A DNA stretch of 64,000 nucleotides. Source: Candidatus Leptovillus affinis (GTDB lineage Bacteria > Chloroflexota > Anaerolineae > Promineifilales > Promineifilaceae). Positions 25,046-34,191 of this stretch are shown here, piece after piece. Both the position numbers and the translations under genes were made by a program. Position 1 is the first letter of the stretch. Each line of letters begins with the position of its first letter. Location: the NCBI GenBank assembly GCA_016705235.1, contig JADIYP010000006.1, positions 1,178,001 through 1,242,000 on the forward strand, given 5' to 3'. Below the pieces are notes generated by a model. The model worked only from the letters and a program-made list of their open reading frames with translations. It did not search any database and was not told the DNA's origin.

Positions 25046-26093
25046 TGGACCATTAAACGAAGACCCTCTCTCCACAGAGGATAATACAACCGAACACAAC
25101 GGCGCAAAACCACGCGAATCGCGTCGGGTCGTTCGCCTGATCGGGCTGCTGCTCATCGTCGCCTCGGCGCTGCTGGCGTGGTATTTGCTGGTCATTTACC
25201 TGGGCTGGCAAAATGGGCAGGTGTTGTTGGAAGAAAAACGGGCAACAACGCTGACAGAACAAATCAACACCCAACTTGATCTGGCGCGGCAAGACATCGA
25301 CGCCCAAAAGTATCAGTTAGCCCAACGCCGTATTGATTGGGTGCTGGAGCGCAGCCCAAACCAGGAAACCGCCCAGGCGCTGTTGCAAGAAATAAACAGT
25401 CGTCAAAACCAGCAATCTACCCCCCGGCCGCTCACCACCCCGACGCCTACGCCCATCCCCTTGCCCACCCCAACACCCGGCCTGATCAGCGATCCGGCCG
25501 ATGAATTGGGACGTATCCGCCAGTTGGTGGACAATGAAGCGTGGGAAGACGCCCTGAGCGCCCTGGTCTCCTTTCAACTGCAATTTCCTAGTTATGAACG
25601 GCCGGATACCGACCGGTTGATGTATGCCGCGTATCTGGCAAGAGGCCTGGAAATGATCAGCGGCGATCAGGTCACGCTGGGCATGGCGTATTTGGATGAG
25701 GCGGAAAAGTTGGGCGATTTGCCGCAAGAAGCCCAGGATTACCGCCTGTGGGCGGAATTGTACCTGGCTGGCATTGCTTACTATGGCGTCAACTGGGAAA
25801 TTGCGGCGCTGAATTTCCGCGAATTGTGTCTATCGGCCCCGTTCTACCAAAATTCTTGTGATCGGTTGATCGAGTCGCTGGTGAATTTGGGCGACCAATT
25901 TGCCTATTTGCAAGAGTGGTGCCCGGCCGAATCATATTACCGGGAAGCGAGCCGGTGGGGCGCGGCGGTGAACGACCAGATCGGGCAGGCGGCGGCCGGC
26001 TGCGCTGCGGCCACGCCAACGCCGGGAGCAATTACCGATACATTGACCATTACCGGCACACTGCCGTTAAGCGACACAGAATCAGCGCCCTAA
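25038..26093 (+). CDS. Single-pass membrane protein with TPR-like helical body
   Basis: A 351-residue type II membrane protein. It has a ~35-residue cytosolic N-terminus, one helix (VRLIGLLLIVASALLAWYLL), a helical segment (TLTEQINTQLDLARQDIDAQ) and a Thr/Pro linker. Helical repeats with TPR-like spacing follow (DELGRIRQLVDNEAWEDALS, YLDEAEKLGDLPQEAQDYRL, AYGVNW-type), and the tail is Thr-rich and extracytoplasmic. It overlaps the upstream glycosyltransferase gene by 8 bases (ATGAATGA), so they share a transcript. No enzymatic motif is seen. It may be a scaffold for envelope synthesis or a sensor partner of the LuxR-Kelch protein 90 bases downstream; both are guesses. Confidence 0.75.
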   Translation: MNDGPLNEDPLSTEDNTTEHNGAKPRESRRVVRLIGLLLIVASALLAWYLLVIYLGWQNGQVLLEEKRATTLTEQINTQLDLARQDIDAQKYQLAQRRIDWVLERSPNQETAQALLQEINSRQNQQSTPRPLTTPTPTPIPLPTPTPGLISDPADELGRIRQLVDNEAWEDALSALVSFQLQFPSYERPDTDRLMYAAYLARGLEMISGDQVTLGMAYLDEAEKLGDLPQEAQDYRLWAELYLAGIAYYGVNWEIAALNFRELCLSAPFYQNSCDRLIESLVNLGDQFAYLQEWCPAESYYREASRWGAAVNDQIGQAAAGCAAATPTPGAITDTLTITGTLPLSDTESAP

Positions 26094-26183
26094 AATAAGC
26101 AAAAAAATGGCTAATGGAATTGTTTTGGATCTTTTGGATTTTGCGGGAAGCGTGATGCAGGATCCACAAGAAATAATTTAACG

Positions 26184-27596
26184 ATGGCTGAATTAGGTGA
26201 AACTTTAAGCGAACGCGAACGCGACGTTTTACAATGCGTGGTAAATGGCGCGTCGAACAAAGACGTGGCAGCCGAATTGTCGATCAGCCAGAACACGGTT
26301 AAGGTCCATCTGCGGAACATTTATACCAAGCTGGGAGTATCGTCGCGCACGGAGGCAACGGCCGTTGCCCTACAGCAAGGTCTGGCGACAATTTCCGGCA
26401 TGGACACGGCCGTTTCCGACCCTATCCAACTGGTGGAGCCAGGCGTTGAGGGAGAAGATTTGGAGGACGATACGGCCGTTTCTCCCATTCCCGTTCGCCG
26501 CTCAAGCAAACGCCTAAGCTGGCCGACGGTCGTGGTCGTGGCCGGTCTGGCGCTGGTTTTGCTGGTTATCGTCGCCCTTTTTAGCCAGCAAACCCTCAGC
26601 CAACCCGATCCGACGCCCACGATTGAGCCATTTGTCGAAGTACAAATCGGCCAGACACGCTGGTCGATGGCACGGCCGTTAACCACGCCGCTGGCCAACA
26701 TGGCCGTGGTGGCCGTGGGATTAGACCTGTTTGAGATTGGCGGCGAGACGGCGGACGGGGTAGTGAATGTGGTTCACCGCTATGATACCATCCAACACAT
26801 CTGGCAAGAGATGGCGGCCAAGCCAACGGCCGTGGCCGACACCACGGCCGCCGTTCTCTTTGGCGAAATCTACGTGCCCGGCGGCCGTCTCCCCGATGGT
26901 TCAACCACCAACCGCGTCGAAGCCTACAGCCCCACCAACAACGCCTGGCGACCGGTCGCCAACTTGCCCCAACCCATTAGCGGCGGCCTCATCCTCACCG
27001 ATGGTAGTTTCCTTTATCTGTTTGGCGGCCAGAACGGCGACACCATCCTGGATACCGCCTACCTCTACGATCTCAGTTCAGATAGCTGGCGACCCTTGCC
27101 CTCCCTACCAGAAGCCAAAGCTTTTGCCACTGGCGGGCAAATGACCGGCAATCTGTATGTCGTGGGCGGCACAAATGGCCAAAAAGCCCTGAATTCCTGC
27201 CACGCCTTCGATCCCACCACCGAAACCTGGGCTGCATGTCCCGATATGCTCTCGCCGCGCATTGGCGCGGGAGCGGCCGTGCTGTTTAACAAGCTGTACG
27301 TCATTGGCGGTCTCAACAAACCCCAATCCCCCAATGCCGATGAACCCATCGCTTTCAGCGAATTTTACGACCCCAACGCCCAAACCTGGCAAGTCGTGAA
27401 CACACCCATGCTCGAAGATAATCCAGCCTGGACCAATATGGGCGTCACCAACGTGGAAACGCGCATTTATGCCCTCGGCGGACGACGCGCCGGTGAATTA
27501 CAAACAGACACATTTGTCTACACACCAGTCATTTACCAGACCTTCATCCCCGCCGCTCCGGCCGTTAACGAAGCAGGACCCCAACAACAACCATAA
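26184..27596 (+). CDS. Membrane-anchored LuxR-type HTH regulator with extracytoplasmic Kelch propeller
   Basis: A 470-residue protein with three parts. Residues 5-66 are a full LuxR/GerE HTH (LSERERDVLQCVVNGASNKD, then NTVKVHLRNIYTKLGV). Residues ~110-135 are one membrane helix (WPTVVVVAGLALVLLVIVAL). Residues ~165-455 are five to six Kelch units with repeated Gly-Gly and Trp (YVPGGRLPDG, YLFGGQNGDT, YVVGGTNGQKALN, YVIGGLNKP, YALGGRRAG), forming a beta-propeller outside the cell. This suggests a one-step sensor in the style of ToxR, with a propeller that binds an extracellular ligand and an HTH that acts on DNA at the membrane. The layout is read directly; the sensing role is inferred. A bidirectional terminator follows. 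Confidence 0.82.
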   Translation: MAELGETLSERERDVLQCVVNGASNKDVAAELSISQNTVKVHLRNIYTKLGVSSRTEATAVALQQGLATISGMDTAVSDPIQLVEPGVEGEDLEDDTAVSPIPVRRSSKRLSWPTVVVVAGLALVLLVIVALFSQQTLSQPDPTPTIEPFVEVQIGQTRWSMARPLTTPLANMAVVAVGLDLFEIGGETADGVVNVVHRYDTIQHIWQEMAAKPTAVADTTAAVLFGEIYVPGGRLPDGSTTNRVEAYSPTNNAWRPVANLPQPISGGLILTDGSFLYLFGGQNGDTILDTAYLYDLSSDSWRPLPSLPEAKAFATGGQMTGNLYVVGGTNGQKALNSCHAFDPTTETWAACPDMLSPRIGAGAAVLFNKLYVIGGLNKPQSPNADEPIAFSEFYDPNAQTWQVVNTPMLEDNPAWTNMGVTNVETRIYALGGRRAGELQTDTFVYTPVIYQTFIPAAPAVNEAGPQQQP

Positions 27597-27637
27597 AAAA
27601 AGCTGCTGCCCAGAAGAATCCGGGCAGCAGCTTTTCA
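27595..27637 (+). terminator. Bidirectional terminator between convergent genes
   Basis: The stem AAAGCTGCTGCCC / GGGCAGCAGCTTT has a 10-base loop and is flanked by an A run and a T run. It serves the LuxR-Kelch gene and possibly the convergent secreted protein gene at 27682. Confidence 0.85.
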
Positions 27638-27681
27638 ATTTCCCAATTCCCAACAAGCAGTTAGAAATAGAGTTCCCAGTT

Positions 27682-30480
27682 TTACGGCGCTGCCTGAGTC
27701 AACATCGGCAAGAATGTGTCAAACGTGGCCACTGTGTACAGGCAAGTGTAGGGCGCGTAAGACAGAGCCAGGTCGTCAATATAAATGCCATCGGCCGTTA
27801 CGCCCCCATCAGACTCCAACCGGAAGCGGAAGGCCACGTTGGGTTGGTTCGCCAGCACAGAAGCATCAATCGAGATTTGCACCCAGTTCGCCTCCAGGCC
27901 ATTGAACAGATAGAGCGGATTATTGGCCACCCAGGTCGTGCCGCCGTTAAGCGAATACTCCAGGTAGACATAATCATAGCCCGCCTCAAGGTCATATTTA
28001 AACCAACCTGTCAATTGAATGTCGCGTTTGCCGGTTAAATTGTAAGCCGGCGTACGAACATACGAGTTTGTGCCATCCAGGTAATTGCCGCCAGGGCTAT
28101 CTGCCCAGGAATGCGTGGGGCTGTTGGCCGCCACCGTAGTGATTGCCCAGGAGTTCTTTGTTCCGCTTGTGGTCCAACCAGCCGCCCCGCTTTCAACATC
28201 GTTGTAAAAAATATCGGCGCGCGGCAAGGGAACGGAAGCGTTTATGACAAAATTCTCGGTATAGATGCCTTCGCTGCCGGTGATGATCTTTTGGAAAGAC
28301 AAGTCGTCGCCACAGACAAAATCCGCAGCCACAGAGAAGGCAAACGGCGATGTATTGGTCATGGTATCACTGGCAGCCACATCGGGATAACTCACCAGAG
28401 GTGTTTCAATGGTTAATCCCGGGGTGAGGCTGATAAGTTGAGCCATGACGTTGGTTGCGGTGATGGCGCCGGAATTTAGCAAACCTTCCGCTAACTGAAT
28501 GCTTTTTTCGCCGGGTTCCGGGTAGCCATTGTTGTTGCCAAAGGTCACGTTGTCATCCACAAGATTGGCCGCGCCTTCGAGGAAAGGCGTCGGGTCCAGG
28601 GTCAGATCGGTGGTGATTGTGCTGCCGGTTGTCGCCGCCACGCCGCTGACGCTGCTGCTGTTGGGATACCCAGGCAGCAGGGGGTTGGCGGTGAGCGAGT
28701 AGGTATTGGCCAACAGAGTCATTTCGTAGTAGCCGGTAGCATCGGTTAAAACGGAAATGGCGCCGCCGGGCGAATTGGCCACGACAGTAACGCCGGGGAT
28801 GCCGACACCGGTTACTGAATTCCGCACGTAGCCATCCAGGTAGGCCTTTGGCTCGCCGCAAGACGGGAATTTGAAGGAGGCAATGCGGGTCTGCCAGTTG
28901 GTTCCGGTGGTTGAATAGTATTCAGTTGTATACCAGAATGTACAATCATCAACGGGGTCGACGGTCATATGACTGTAGTCGCCCCAGCGGGTATAGCTTA
29001 ACTGGCCGCCTTTCCCGGAGACGATTTCGGCTTCGGCCTGGGGGAGTTGACCGGGGATTTCACCGGCCAATCGCCCGGCGTAGCGGATGCTGGGGTACAG
29101 ATCGGTGTTGGACACGCTGTAACCGATGGCCATGTTGCCATCCTGGTCTACGGCCGTTGACCCCATCCAGCGGTGGTTGGCGTCCGGTTGGTAGGTGCTT
29201 TGCTGCGCCAGGGTCGGGACGCCGCCAGGATCAGTCACCTGGTACCAGCGCACGGCCGCGTACGCATCAGCACCAGCTACCGTATGATTGAACCAGAGCG
29301 ATTCCACGCCACCCACCTCGCGGTACATCAACTGCATCATCGGGCGATAGCTGAGGCTGTCGAGCAGCACAGTCGAACCGCGCTGCGGCACAGAAGCCGC
29401 AATGGCAAAATCGGCGATTTTGAGTTCGGTAGGACCGGTTAAAGTTGAGTTTGACAAGGTGGTCCAATCGACAGCGAATTCCCAGATTTGCAGTTTGTCC
29501 AGCGGGGCCACCGAGGCAAGATAATTGGGCGTTCCCGGCGCCGGGGTGGAAAGGGCGTGGGCTGGCAAAAGGCTGCCGTAACCGGTTTCCGGGCCGAGGT
29601 TGAAGCTGACAGTCTGCACCGGACTGCCGGCCAACATGGCATCACGTTCTAAAGCCCAGACGTCAACGCCGCCCCAATCATCGTTGGGCTGGATAAACAT
29701 GTTGAAGGTGATGTAGTAAGCATCCGGCCACACGCCTACTTTGGGATAATCATTGAGGGCGGTATTGCTGATGGGGATGGCATAAAACCACCAACCGCCG
29801 CTAACGGGGTCGCCGGTTTTGGAGATGGCCAAACATTCGTAAAAAGGGCCAGGAATAGCAAAATCGGTGATGAGCCAGCGGTCGGCGTCGCGGTCATACA
29901 CCACGACGGGGTCGCCGTTGTTGTTATTGTCGCAGGGCGTGCCGGTGCCATCAAAAAAGGCGTTAAAGGAAATGGGGCCAACAAGCGCCGCGCCGGTGGT
30001 TTTGCTGAAGATGGCGATAGAGGTGTTGACGCTCTGGATGTAATGGTTGGGGCCGACATCACCGTTGGTGTCTGGCGGCCAGCCGCCGCCGCCACTGGCA
30101 AAACTGATGCCGGCAAAATTGGCGATGGTTCCGGGCATTTGCCCCGCGCCGGGAGCGGTTTGTAAGACCGGGTCTCTCCAGTTTGCGAGCTGCGGGGCGC
30201 TGCCTTTGCGTTCGGTGCCGGGCGTTTGTTTGAAGGGCGCGGGGGCGGCGACAGGGCCGTTGTAGGCCGGCAAATCAAGCAGGCTGCCGTTGAATTCGGC
30301 CGGGGTGATGACGGGACCGACGGTCGGCGTGAGGGCGGATTGGGGTACGGCCGTTTCCGGCTGTTCCAATTCGGCGGCGCGTACCTGGTCGGTACGGCTG
30401 CTGGTCGATAAGGCGATGATGAGGATAACGGCCGTGACACACGCCATTATCCCCCACAACACATGCTTCATCCGATTCAT
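27682..30480 (-). CDS. Large secreted protein with Cna-B-like and immune-inhibitor-A-like C-terminal domains
   Basis: About 932 residues. A signal peptide (about 1-35) is followed by a ~500-residue beta-rich domain (GWPPDTNGDVGPNHYIQSVN, YDRDADRWLITDFAIPGPFYECLA, DDYSHMTVDPVDDCTFWYT-like segments) resembling a propeller. Next is a carboxypeptidase-regulatory-like domain (AYLDGYVRNSVTGVGIPGVT). The C-terminal adhesion-like domain contains VESGAAGWT and YDYVYLEYSLNGGTTW and ends FLPMLTQAAP. The last domain is the kind found after immune-inhibitor-A metalloproteases; no HExxH motif is present here, so peptidase activity is unlikely. The ATG at 30480 follows AGGAGAATAGA; upstream in-frame codons are rejected. 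The role is unknown; a surface or matrix protein is likely. Confidence 0.75.
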   Translation of the reverse strand: MNRMKHVLWGIMACVTAVILIIALSTSSRTDQVRAAELEQPETAVPQSALTPTVGPVITPAEFNGSLLDLPAYNGPVAAPAPFKQTPGTERKGSAPQLANWRDPVLQTAPGAGQMPGTIANFAGISFASGGGGWPPDTNGDVGPNHYIQSVNTSIAIFSKTTGAALVGPISFNAFFDGTGTPCDNNNNGDPVVVYDRDADRWLITDFAIPGPFYECLAISKTGDPVSGGWWFYAIPISNTALNDYPKVGVWPDAYYITFNMFIQPNDDWGGVDVWALERDAMLAGSPVQTVSFNLGPETGYGSLLPAHALSTPAPGTPNYLASVAPLDKLQIWEFAVDWTTLSNSTLTGPTELKIADFAIAASVPQRGSTVLLDSLSYRPMMQLMYREVGGVESLWFNHTVAGADAYAAVRWYQVTDPGGVPTLAQQSTYQPDANHRWMGSTAVDQDGNMAIGYSVSNTDLYPSIRYAGRLAGEIPGQLPQAEAEIVSGKGGQLSYTRWGDYSHMTVDPVDDCTFWYTTEYYSTTGTNWQTRIASFKFPSCGEPKAYLDGYVRNSVTGVGIPGVTVVANSPGGAISVLTDATGYYEMTLLANTYSLTANPLLPGYPNSSSVSGVAATTGSTITTDLTLDPTPFLEGAANLVDDNVTFGNNNGYPEPGEKSIQLAEGLLNSGAITATNVMAQLISLTPGLTIETPLVSYPDVAASDTMTNTSPFAFSVAADFVCGDDLSFQKIITGSEGIYTENFVINASVPLPRADIFYNDVESGAAGWTTSGTKNSWAITTVAANSPTHSWADSPGGNYLDGTNSYVRTPAYNLTGKRDIQLTGWFKYDLEAGYDYVYLEYSLNGGTTWVANNPLYLFNGLEANWVQISIDASVLANQPNVAFRFRLESDGGVTADGIYIDDLALSYAPYTCLYTVATFDTFLPMLTQAAP

Positions 30481-30590
30481 TCTATTCTCCTGTAGGTTGT
30501 TTGATACGGAAACACAAAAAGACCGAAACGAGGTTTCAAATCTCTTTACTTCATTCAAATGGGACCATGCGCCCAGTTATGAGGAAACGC

Positions 30591-30917
30591 TTACGATGAC
30601 CGGGGGGTTTCTTCAGAGAAGGAGTGGCTGTAGAACCAACTGATGATTTTTGCATCCGCCCATGGTTTTAGGGCCAGCATCAACTCGGTTCCCGGCGCAG
30701 AAATAAGGGCGGCTTCAAAATCTTGTTCGGTGGCAAAATACAGTTCGTACATCAGGTGAAAGCGCGACGCGCCGCCGGGTTTTCCGGTGACGCGGCTTAC
30801 TTCAGTTTTGTATAAGCCGGGGAGCTGCTCGGCCAGGGGCAAATGCGTGCCCGAAAAAAACTCTTCGAGCGCCATTTCATCATCTACTATGCGATAGATT
30901 GTGACAAATTTAAACAC
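30591..30917 (-). CDS. EthD family protein
   Basis: A 108-residue small protein of the dimeric alpha-beta barrel (EthD) type: FVTIYRIVDDEMALEEFF at the start, THLPLAEQLPGLYKTEV with the conserved His, and YELYFATEQDFEAALIS. The family includes proteins of ETBE degradation and many of unknown role. It starts with GTG at 30917 (no ATG fits), with a weak ribosome site. It may be the last gene before the cytochrome operon, but it has its own spacing of about 95 bases from it. Confidence 0.75.
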   Translation of the reverse strand: MFKFVTIYRIVDDEMALEEFFSGTHLPLAEQLPGLYKTEVSRVTGKPGGASRFHLMYELYFATEQDFEAALISAPGTELMLALKPWADAKIISWFYSHSFSEETPRSS

Positions 30918-31012
30918 GGAACATTGCTCACATTAATCTGGCGAGGGTCAGGTGGGCGCGGCGCGTTCTCCCAATGAGAAAACGCGCCGCGCTCTGGATG
31001 TTACAGGATGGG

Positions 31013-32845
31013 TTATTCCCAGATTTCAGCCAGCGCCGTTTTAAGTTCGGCGCGTTGGGCTGTGTAGGCGTCTGGCTCGATTTGCCCTTTTTCAAACGCA
31101 ACGTCCAGGTCCACAATGGCTTGCAAGAGCTGCTCGCGTTCTTCTTCGATGTCCTCGTATTCGTCCTCATCGTCATCGGCGCGAGAACGCCAGGCGCGAA
31201 CCAGGAAGAGGGCCAAACCGGCAACGACCAGAAGAGCAAAGCCGCCGATGAGCAGGTCCTGGGTGGTGTTGCTTGGTTGGGCTGCGCCGCCGGTGGTGGA
31301 GGTTGTGGTGTTGGCGGTGGGACGGCCGTTTAAGGCCAGATCGAGGGTAGCTCCGGCAGTGATGGCGGCGCGGTTATAGGTGGCAAAGTTTGTGCCGCCC
31401 ATATCCTGCACGCCCAAATCTTCGAAGCCTTCGCCAACGGCCGTCACGCCCACATCTGGCATAATGACATTGGCGTTGGTGACGTTGTAATGAATCGGCC
31501 GGGTAAGCGAGACGCCATCGTCGTAGGGCAATTCATAGGCGACAATCAAATTCAAGCCGCTGGGGCCGGGGTTTAAGGGCAAAGTATCAGCCCAACCCGT
31601 CTCGGTGGTGATCATTTCATTGGCCGGAATGGAGGAATCCATCGTGCCTAGAGCGCGTTGAAAGCTGACGTTCGTGGCATTTTCCGGCAGCGAGATATTT
31701 AGGGTTCCATTGGCCGGATCACCCGACTCGCCGACAAAAACGGCCGTGCCCAAATTGCTAAACACGTAAAATTCGTTAATTTGCACCACATCGCCGGCAA
31801 AATTGGCCAAAATATGCATCTGGTCGATGTTGATTACCGTGGGATCAGTCGACGAGTCAAACACCGTAATGGGCAAATTGGCGGCCGGATTGGCGCGGTC
31901 CAGCCGGGCGGCATCGCTGCTAAACCCAAGCTCGTTAAAGCGTGTGGTGGCCAGATAAACCCAGTCGGGCGACGCATCGGTGAGGGTGAAGGTGTAACGG
32001 CCGTCTGTGCCAATGGTTTCTGTCAGGGTGAGTGTCGGCTGGAAGTTGGCATCGAACGCGCGCAGCAACACATCGCCGGTGGTAATCAGCTCGCCGCTGG
32101 TGCCGTTGGTCACTGTGCCGCTGATCACGGCCGTGGCAATTGGCTCAGCCGGGGCGTTTTGGTTCACATAAAGATAACTGAACGTGCGGCTGTAATCGAC
32201 CACTGCCCACAATTCATCATCGGTCAGATCATACGCATGGGCCGGAATGCCGTTGTTGGCGATGCCGGCGAAAACCGTTTCGTTGCTGGAATTGAACCAG
32301 TAGGTCAGATCGGTGAGGTTGGTCGGCGGCGTATCCTGGGCCGCAGCTTCCGGGCCATCACCCAGACCGGCGTCGCCGTGGCAGGCGGCGCAGTTGGCCT
32401 CGTACACGGCCTGACCCTGGGCAATCGCTTCCGGCGGCGTCGCCAGAGAATAGACGGCGGCGATCAGATTCCAGCGGTCGGTTTCGCTGATGGGGTTGGT
32501 GCTGTTGCTGGGGCCAAACGGGGGCATGCCCGCTTCCAGCCGCCCGTCGGTGACAGTGATGAACATATCGGCGGGGATGCGCGTGCGGCGAAATTCCGGG
32601 TCGGTGTAATTGGCCGGTGGTTTTTCTAGCCGGGCGGCCATTTCGCCATCGCCCTGACCGGCCGGACCATGACAGTTGGCGCAGCGATTGGCGAACAAGC
32701 TTAATCCAACGCCCGCATCAGGGGGCGTGGTTGGCAGGACGGTTTCTTGAGCAGAGACGGCCGTTACCACTGCCAGTAGAATGAGCAGCAGGGCAAAAAT
32801 GGCGAAACGGCCGTAGGACGCGTGTATTCGTTGGTTAAAAATCAT
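31013..32845 (-). CDS. Membrane-anchored dihaem cytochrome c with CcmI-like cytosolic tail
   Basis: A 610-residue exported protein. After a signal peptide there are two class I cytochrome c domains, with haem sites CANCH (near 55) and CAACH (near 155) and later Met ligand candidates in GMPPFG and in the second domain. A Cna-B/Fn3-like beta domain follows (AVISGTVTNGTSGELITTGD). One membrane helix (LLIGGFALLVVAGLALFLV) precedes an acidic cytosolic tail ending QAIVDLDVAFEKGQIEPDAY. The tail resembles both CcmI-type N-termini and the neighbouring gene at 32882. It probably carries electrons at the outer membrane face and is matured by the ccm genes upstream. It is the last gene of the ccm operon. 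Confidence 0.82.
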   Translation of the reverse strand: MIFNQRIHASYGRFAIFALLLILLAVVTAVSAQETVLPTTPPDAGVGLSLFANRCANCHGPAGQGDGEMAARLEKPPANYTDPEFRRTRIPADMFITVTDGRLEAGMPPFGPSNSTNPISETDRWNLIAAVYSLATPPEAIAQGQAVYEANCAACHGDAGLGDGPEAAAQDTPPTNLTDLTYWFNSSNETVFAGIANNGIPAHAYDLTDDELWAVVDYSRTFSYLYVNQNAPAEPIATAVISGTVTNGTSGELITTGDVLLRAFDANFQPTLTLTETIGTDGRYTFTLTDASPDWVYLATTRFNELGFSSDAARLDRANPAANLPITVFDSSTDPTVINIDQMHILANFAGDVVQINEFYVFSNLGTAVFVGESGDPANGTLNISLPENATNVSFQRALGTMDSSIPANEMITTETGWADTLPLNPGPSGLNLIVAYELPYDDGVSLTRPIHYNVTNANVIMPDVGVTAVGEGFEDLGVQDMGGTNFATYNRAAITAGATLDLALNGRPTANTTTSTTGGAAQPSNTTQDLLIGGFALLVVAGLALFLVRAWRSRADDDEDEYEDIEEEREQLLQAIVDLDVAFEKGQIEPDAYTAQRAELKTALAEIWE

Positions 32846-32881
32846 GAGGTATCCGCTACTTTTATGAGGTGAACCTGATGG

Positions 32882-33442
32882 TCAGGCCGTTTTCACGGTC
32901 AGGTTCTGACCGCAAGAAACACAAAATTTATCGCCGGCAGCGACAGTGTGGCCACATTGGGGGCAGAAGCGATTTTTGCCATTGGCCGGTACGGCCGTTT
33001 GGGCAGAAGGTTTGGCCTGGCTGCGCATTCGGGAGACGGCCGTTTCGATGTCATCGGCAACTGGCTGACGCCGACGGCTGACGGCCATTTCAATCGGATC
33101 GACTTCCGCAGGAGTTGGCTGATCGGCGACGGCCGTTGGGGGCAGGGATTCGTTGGGCACGGCCGTTGCGCTTAAACCTTCCAGCGCCTGCAAAACTTCC
33201 GCCGCTGCCGCCACCAATTGCGCGCGCTGCGGTTCATAAACTTCTGGCGGAATTTTGCCGGTATCATAGTCAAAATCTAAGGCGCGCACCTCTTCTAATA
33301 AGGCGGCCTTTTGCGCCAGCAGCTTCTGGCGCGGACTGCGTGAACGCGCTTTTTTTTCCTCTGGTAACAAAAGAGGCTGCGCGATGAATAAGCCCACTAA
33401 AAGAATCAGGGCTAAGCCGAGAAGAATTGAACCCGTAGTCAT
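32882..33442 (-). CDS. CcmI-like membrane protein with C-terminal zinc ribbon
   Basis: A 186-residue protein. It has an N-terminal helix (LLGLALILLVGLFIAQPLLL), a charged helical hairpin (AALLEEVRALDFDYDTGKIP, then YEPQRAQLVAAAAEVL), a disordered stretch in which ACGGCCGT octamers encode several Thr-Ala-Val and Glu-Thr-Ala-Val-Ser repeats, and a zinc ribbon (FCPQCGHTVAAGDKFCVSCG). The helical hairpin matches CcmI-type N-termini, so a role in handing apocytochrome to the haem lyase CcmF/CcmH is plausible by context. The TPR part of classical CcmI is missing. It lies between the cytochrome c gene and the TlpA-like gene in the same operon. Confidence 0.65.
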   Translation of the reverse strand: MTTGSILLGLALILLVGLFIAQPLLLPEEKKARSRSPRQKLLAQKAALLEEVRALDFDYDTGKIPPEVYEPQRAQLVAAAAEVLQALEGLSATAVPNESLPPTAVADQPTPAEVDPIEMAVSRRRQPVADDIETAVSRMRSQAKPSAQTAVPANGKNRFCPQCGHTVAAGDKFCVSCGQNLTVKTA

Positions 33443-33567
33443 AACAAGTGGTCAGTGTGAGTGGCGAATGATTCGTAGGCAGTGGTTAATAGGCGGCGCA
33501 AATCAGATACGGCCGTTTCCTGTTAACCGTTCACCCTAAATTTTTCAGCGGTCACTGACTCCCTCCT

Positions 33568-34161
33568 TCATTCTGCTAACAGCCGATTGACCATGGTGGT
33601 TAATGTAACCTGATCAACTGGCCCAATTTGTACGTGCGCGATTTTACCATCTTTGCCAATAAAAAAGGTTTCCGGCACGCCTGTAATTTCATAGTCGCTG
33701 GAAATGGCTGTCCCTAAATCTGGGGCATTAGGATACGTTACGGCAAATTCTTGCAGATAATCGATAGAATTTGGCTCGACGTCCGCGTAGGCAATGCCCA
33801 ACATGACCACATCTTGCCCCTGGTATTGCCGCCAAACCTGTTCTAATAAATCGGCCTCCACCCGGCATTCCACACACCAGGAAGCCCAAAAGTTTAGCAC
33901 CACCACTTTGCCTTGCATATCTTGCAGCGAAGCGGCCGGCAGGTTTTCCCACTCGTAGCCGTTAAAAAATTCCATCTGAAAGACAGGTGCAATTTCGCCT
34001 TGTTCCGGCCGGGTTTTATTGGCATTCACCAAACCCCAGCCCACCAGGGCCAAAATACCAGCGACAACTACCCACAGGAGGATGGTTCCCAAACGGAAGG
34101 ATTTCTTCGGTTTTTCAATGTCAAGTTGTTCAGCGCCAGTTTGAATGGATTCTGTACTCAT
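33568..34161 (-). CDS. TlpA/ResA/CcmG-type thioredoxin-like protein
   Basis: A 197-residue membrane-tethered thioredoxin. It has a cytosolic N-terminus, one helix (GTILLWVVVAGILALVGWGL), and an extracytoplasmic thioredoxin fold. The redox motif WASWCVECR (CxxC) and the cis-Pro segment TGVPETFFIGKDGKI are intact. In cytochrome c maturation such proteins reduce the CXXCH cysteines of apocytochromes. The flanking ccmH and CcmI-like genes support that role (CcmG/ResA). An alternative role in general disulfide reduction cannot be excluded. Confidence 0.88.
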   Translation of the reverse strand: MSTESIQTGAEQLDIEKPKKSFRLGTILLWVVVAGILALVGWGLVNANKTRPEQGEIAPVFQMEFFNGYEWENLPAASLQDMQGKVVVLNFWASWCVECRVEADLLEQVWRQYQGQDVVMLGIAYADVEPNSIDYLQEFAVTYPNAPDLGTAISSDYEITGVPETFFIGKDGKIAHVQIGPVDQVTLTTMVNRLLAE

Positions 34162-34191
34162 ATGATTTTATCCAGCTCAGGCAGAGGCCTA

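Noticed and set aside
27682..30480. Large secreted protein as an active M6 metalloprotease
   Set aside because: Only the C-terminal accessory-like domain is shared with the proteases at 46443 and 48414; no HExxH is present.
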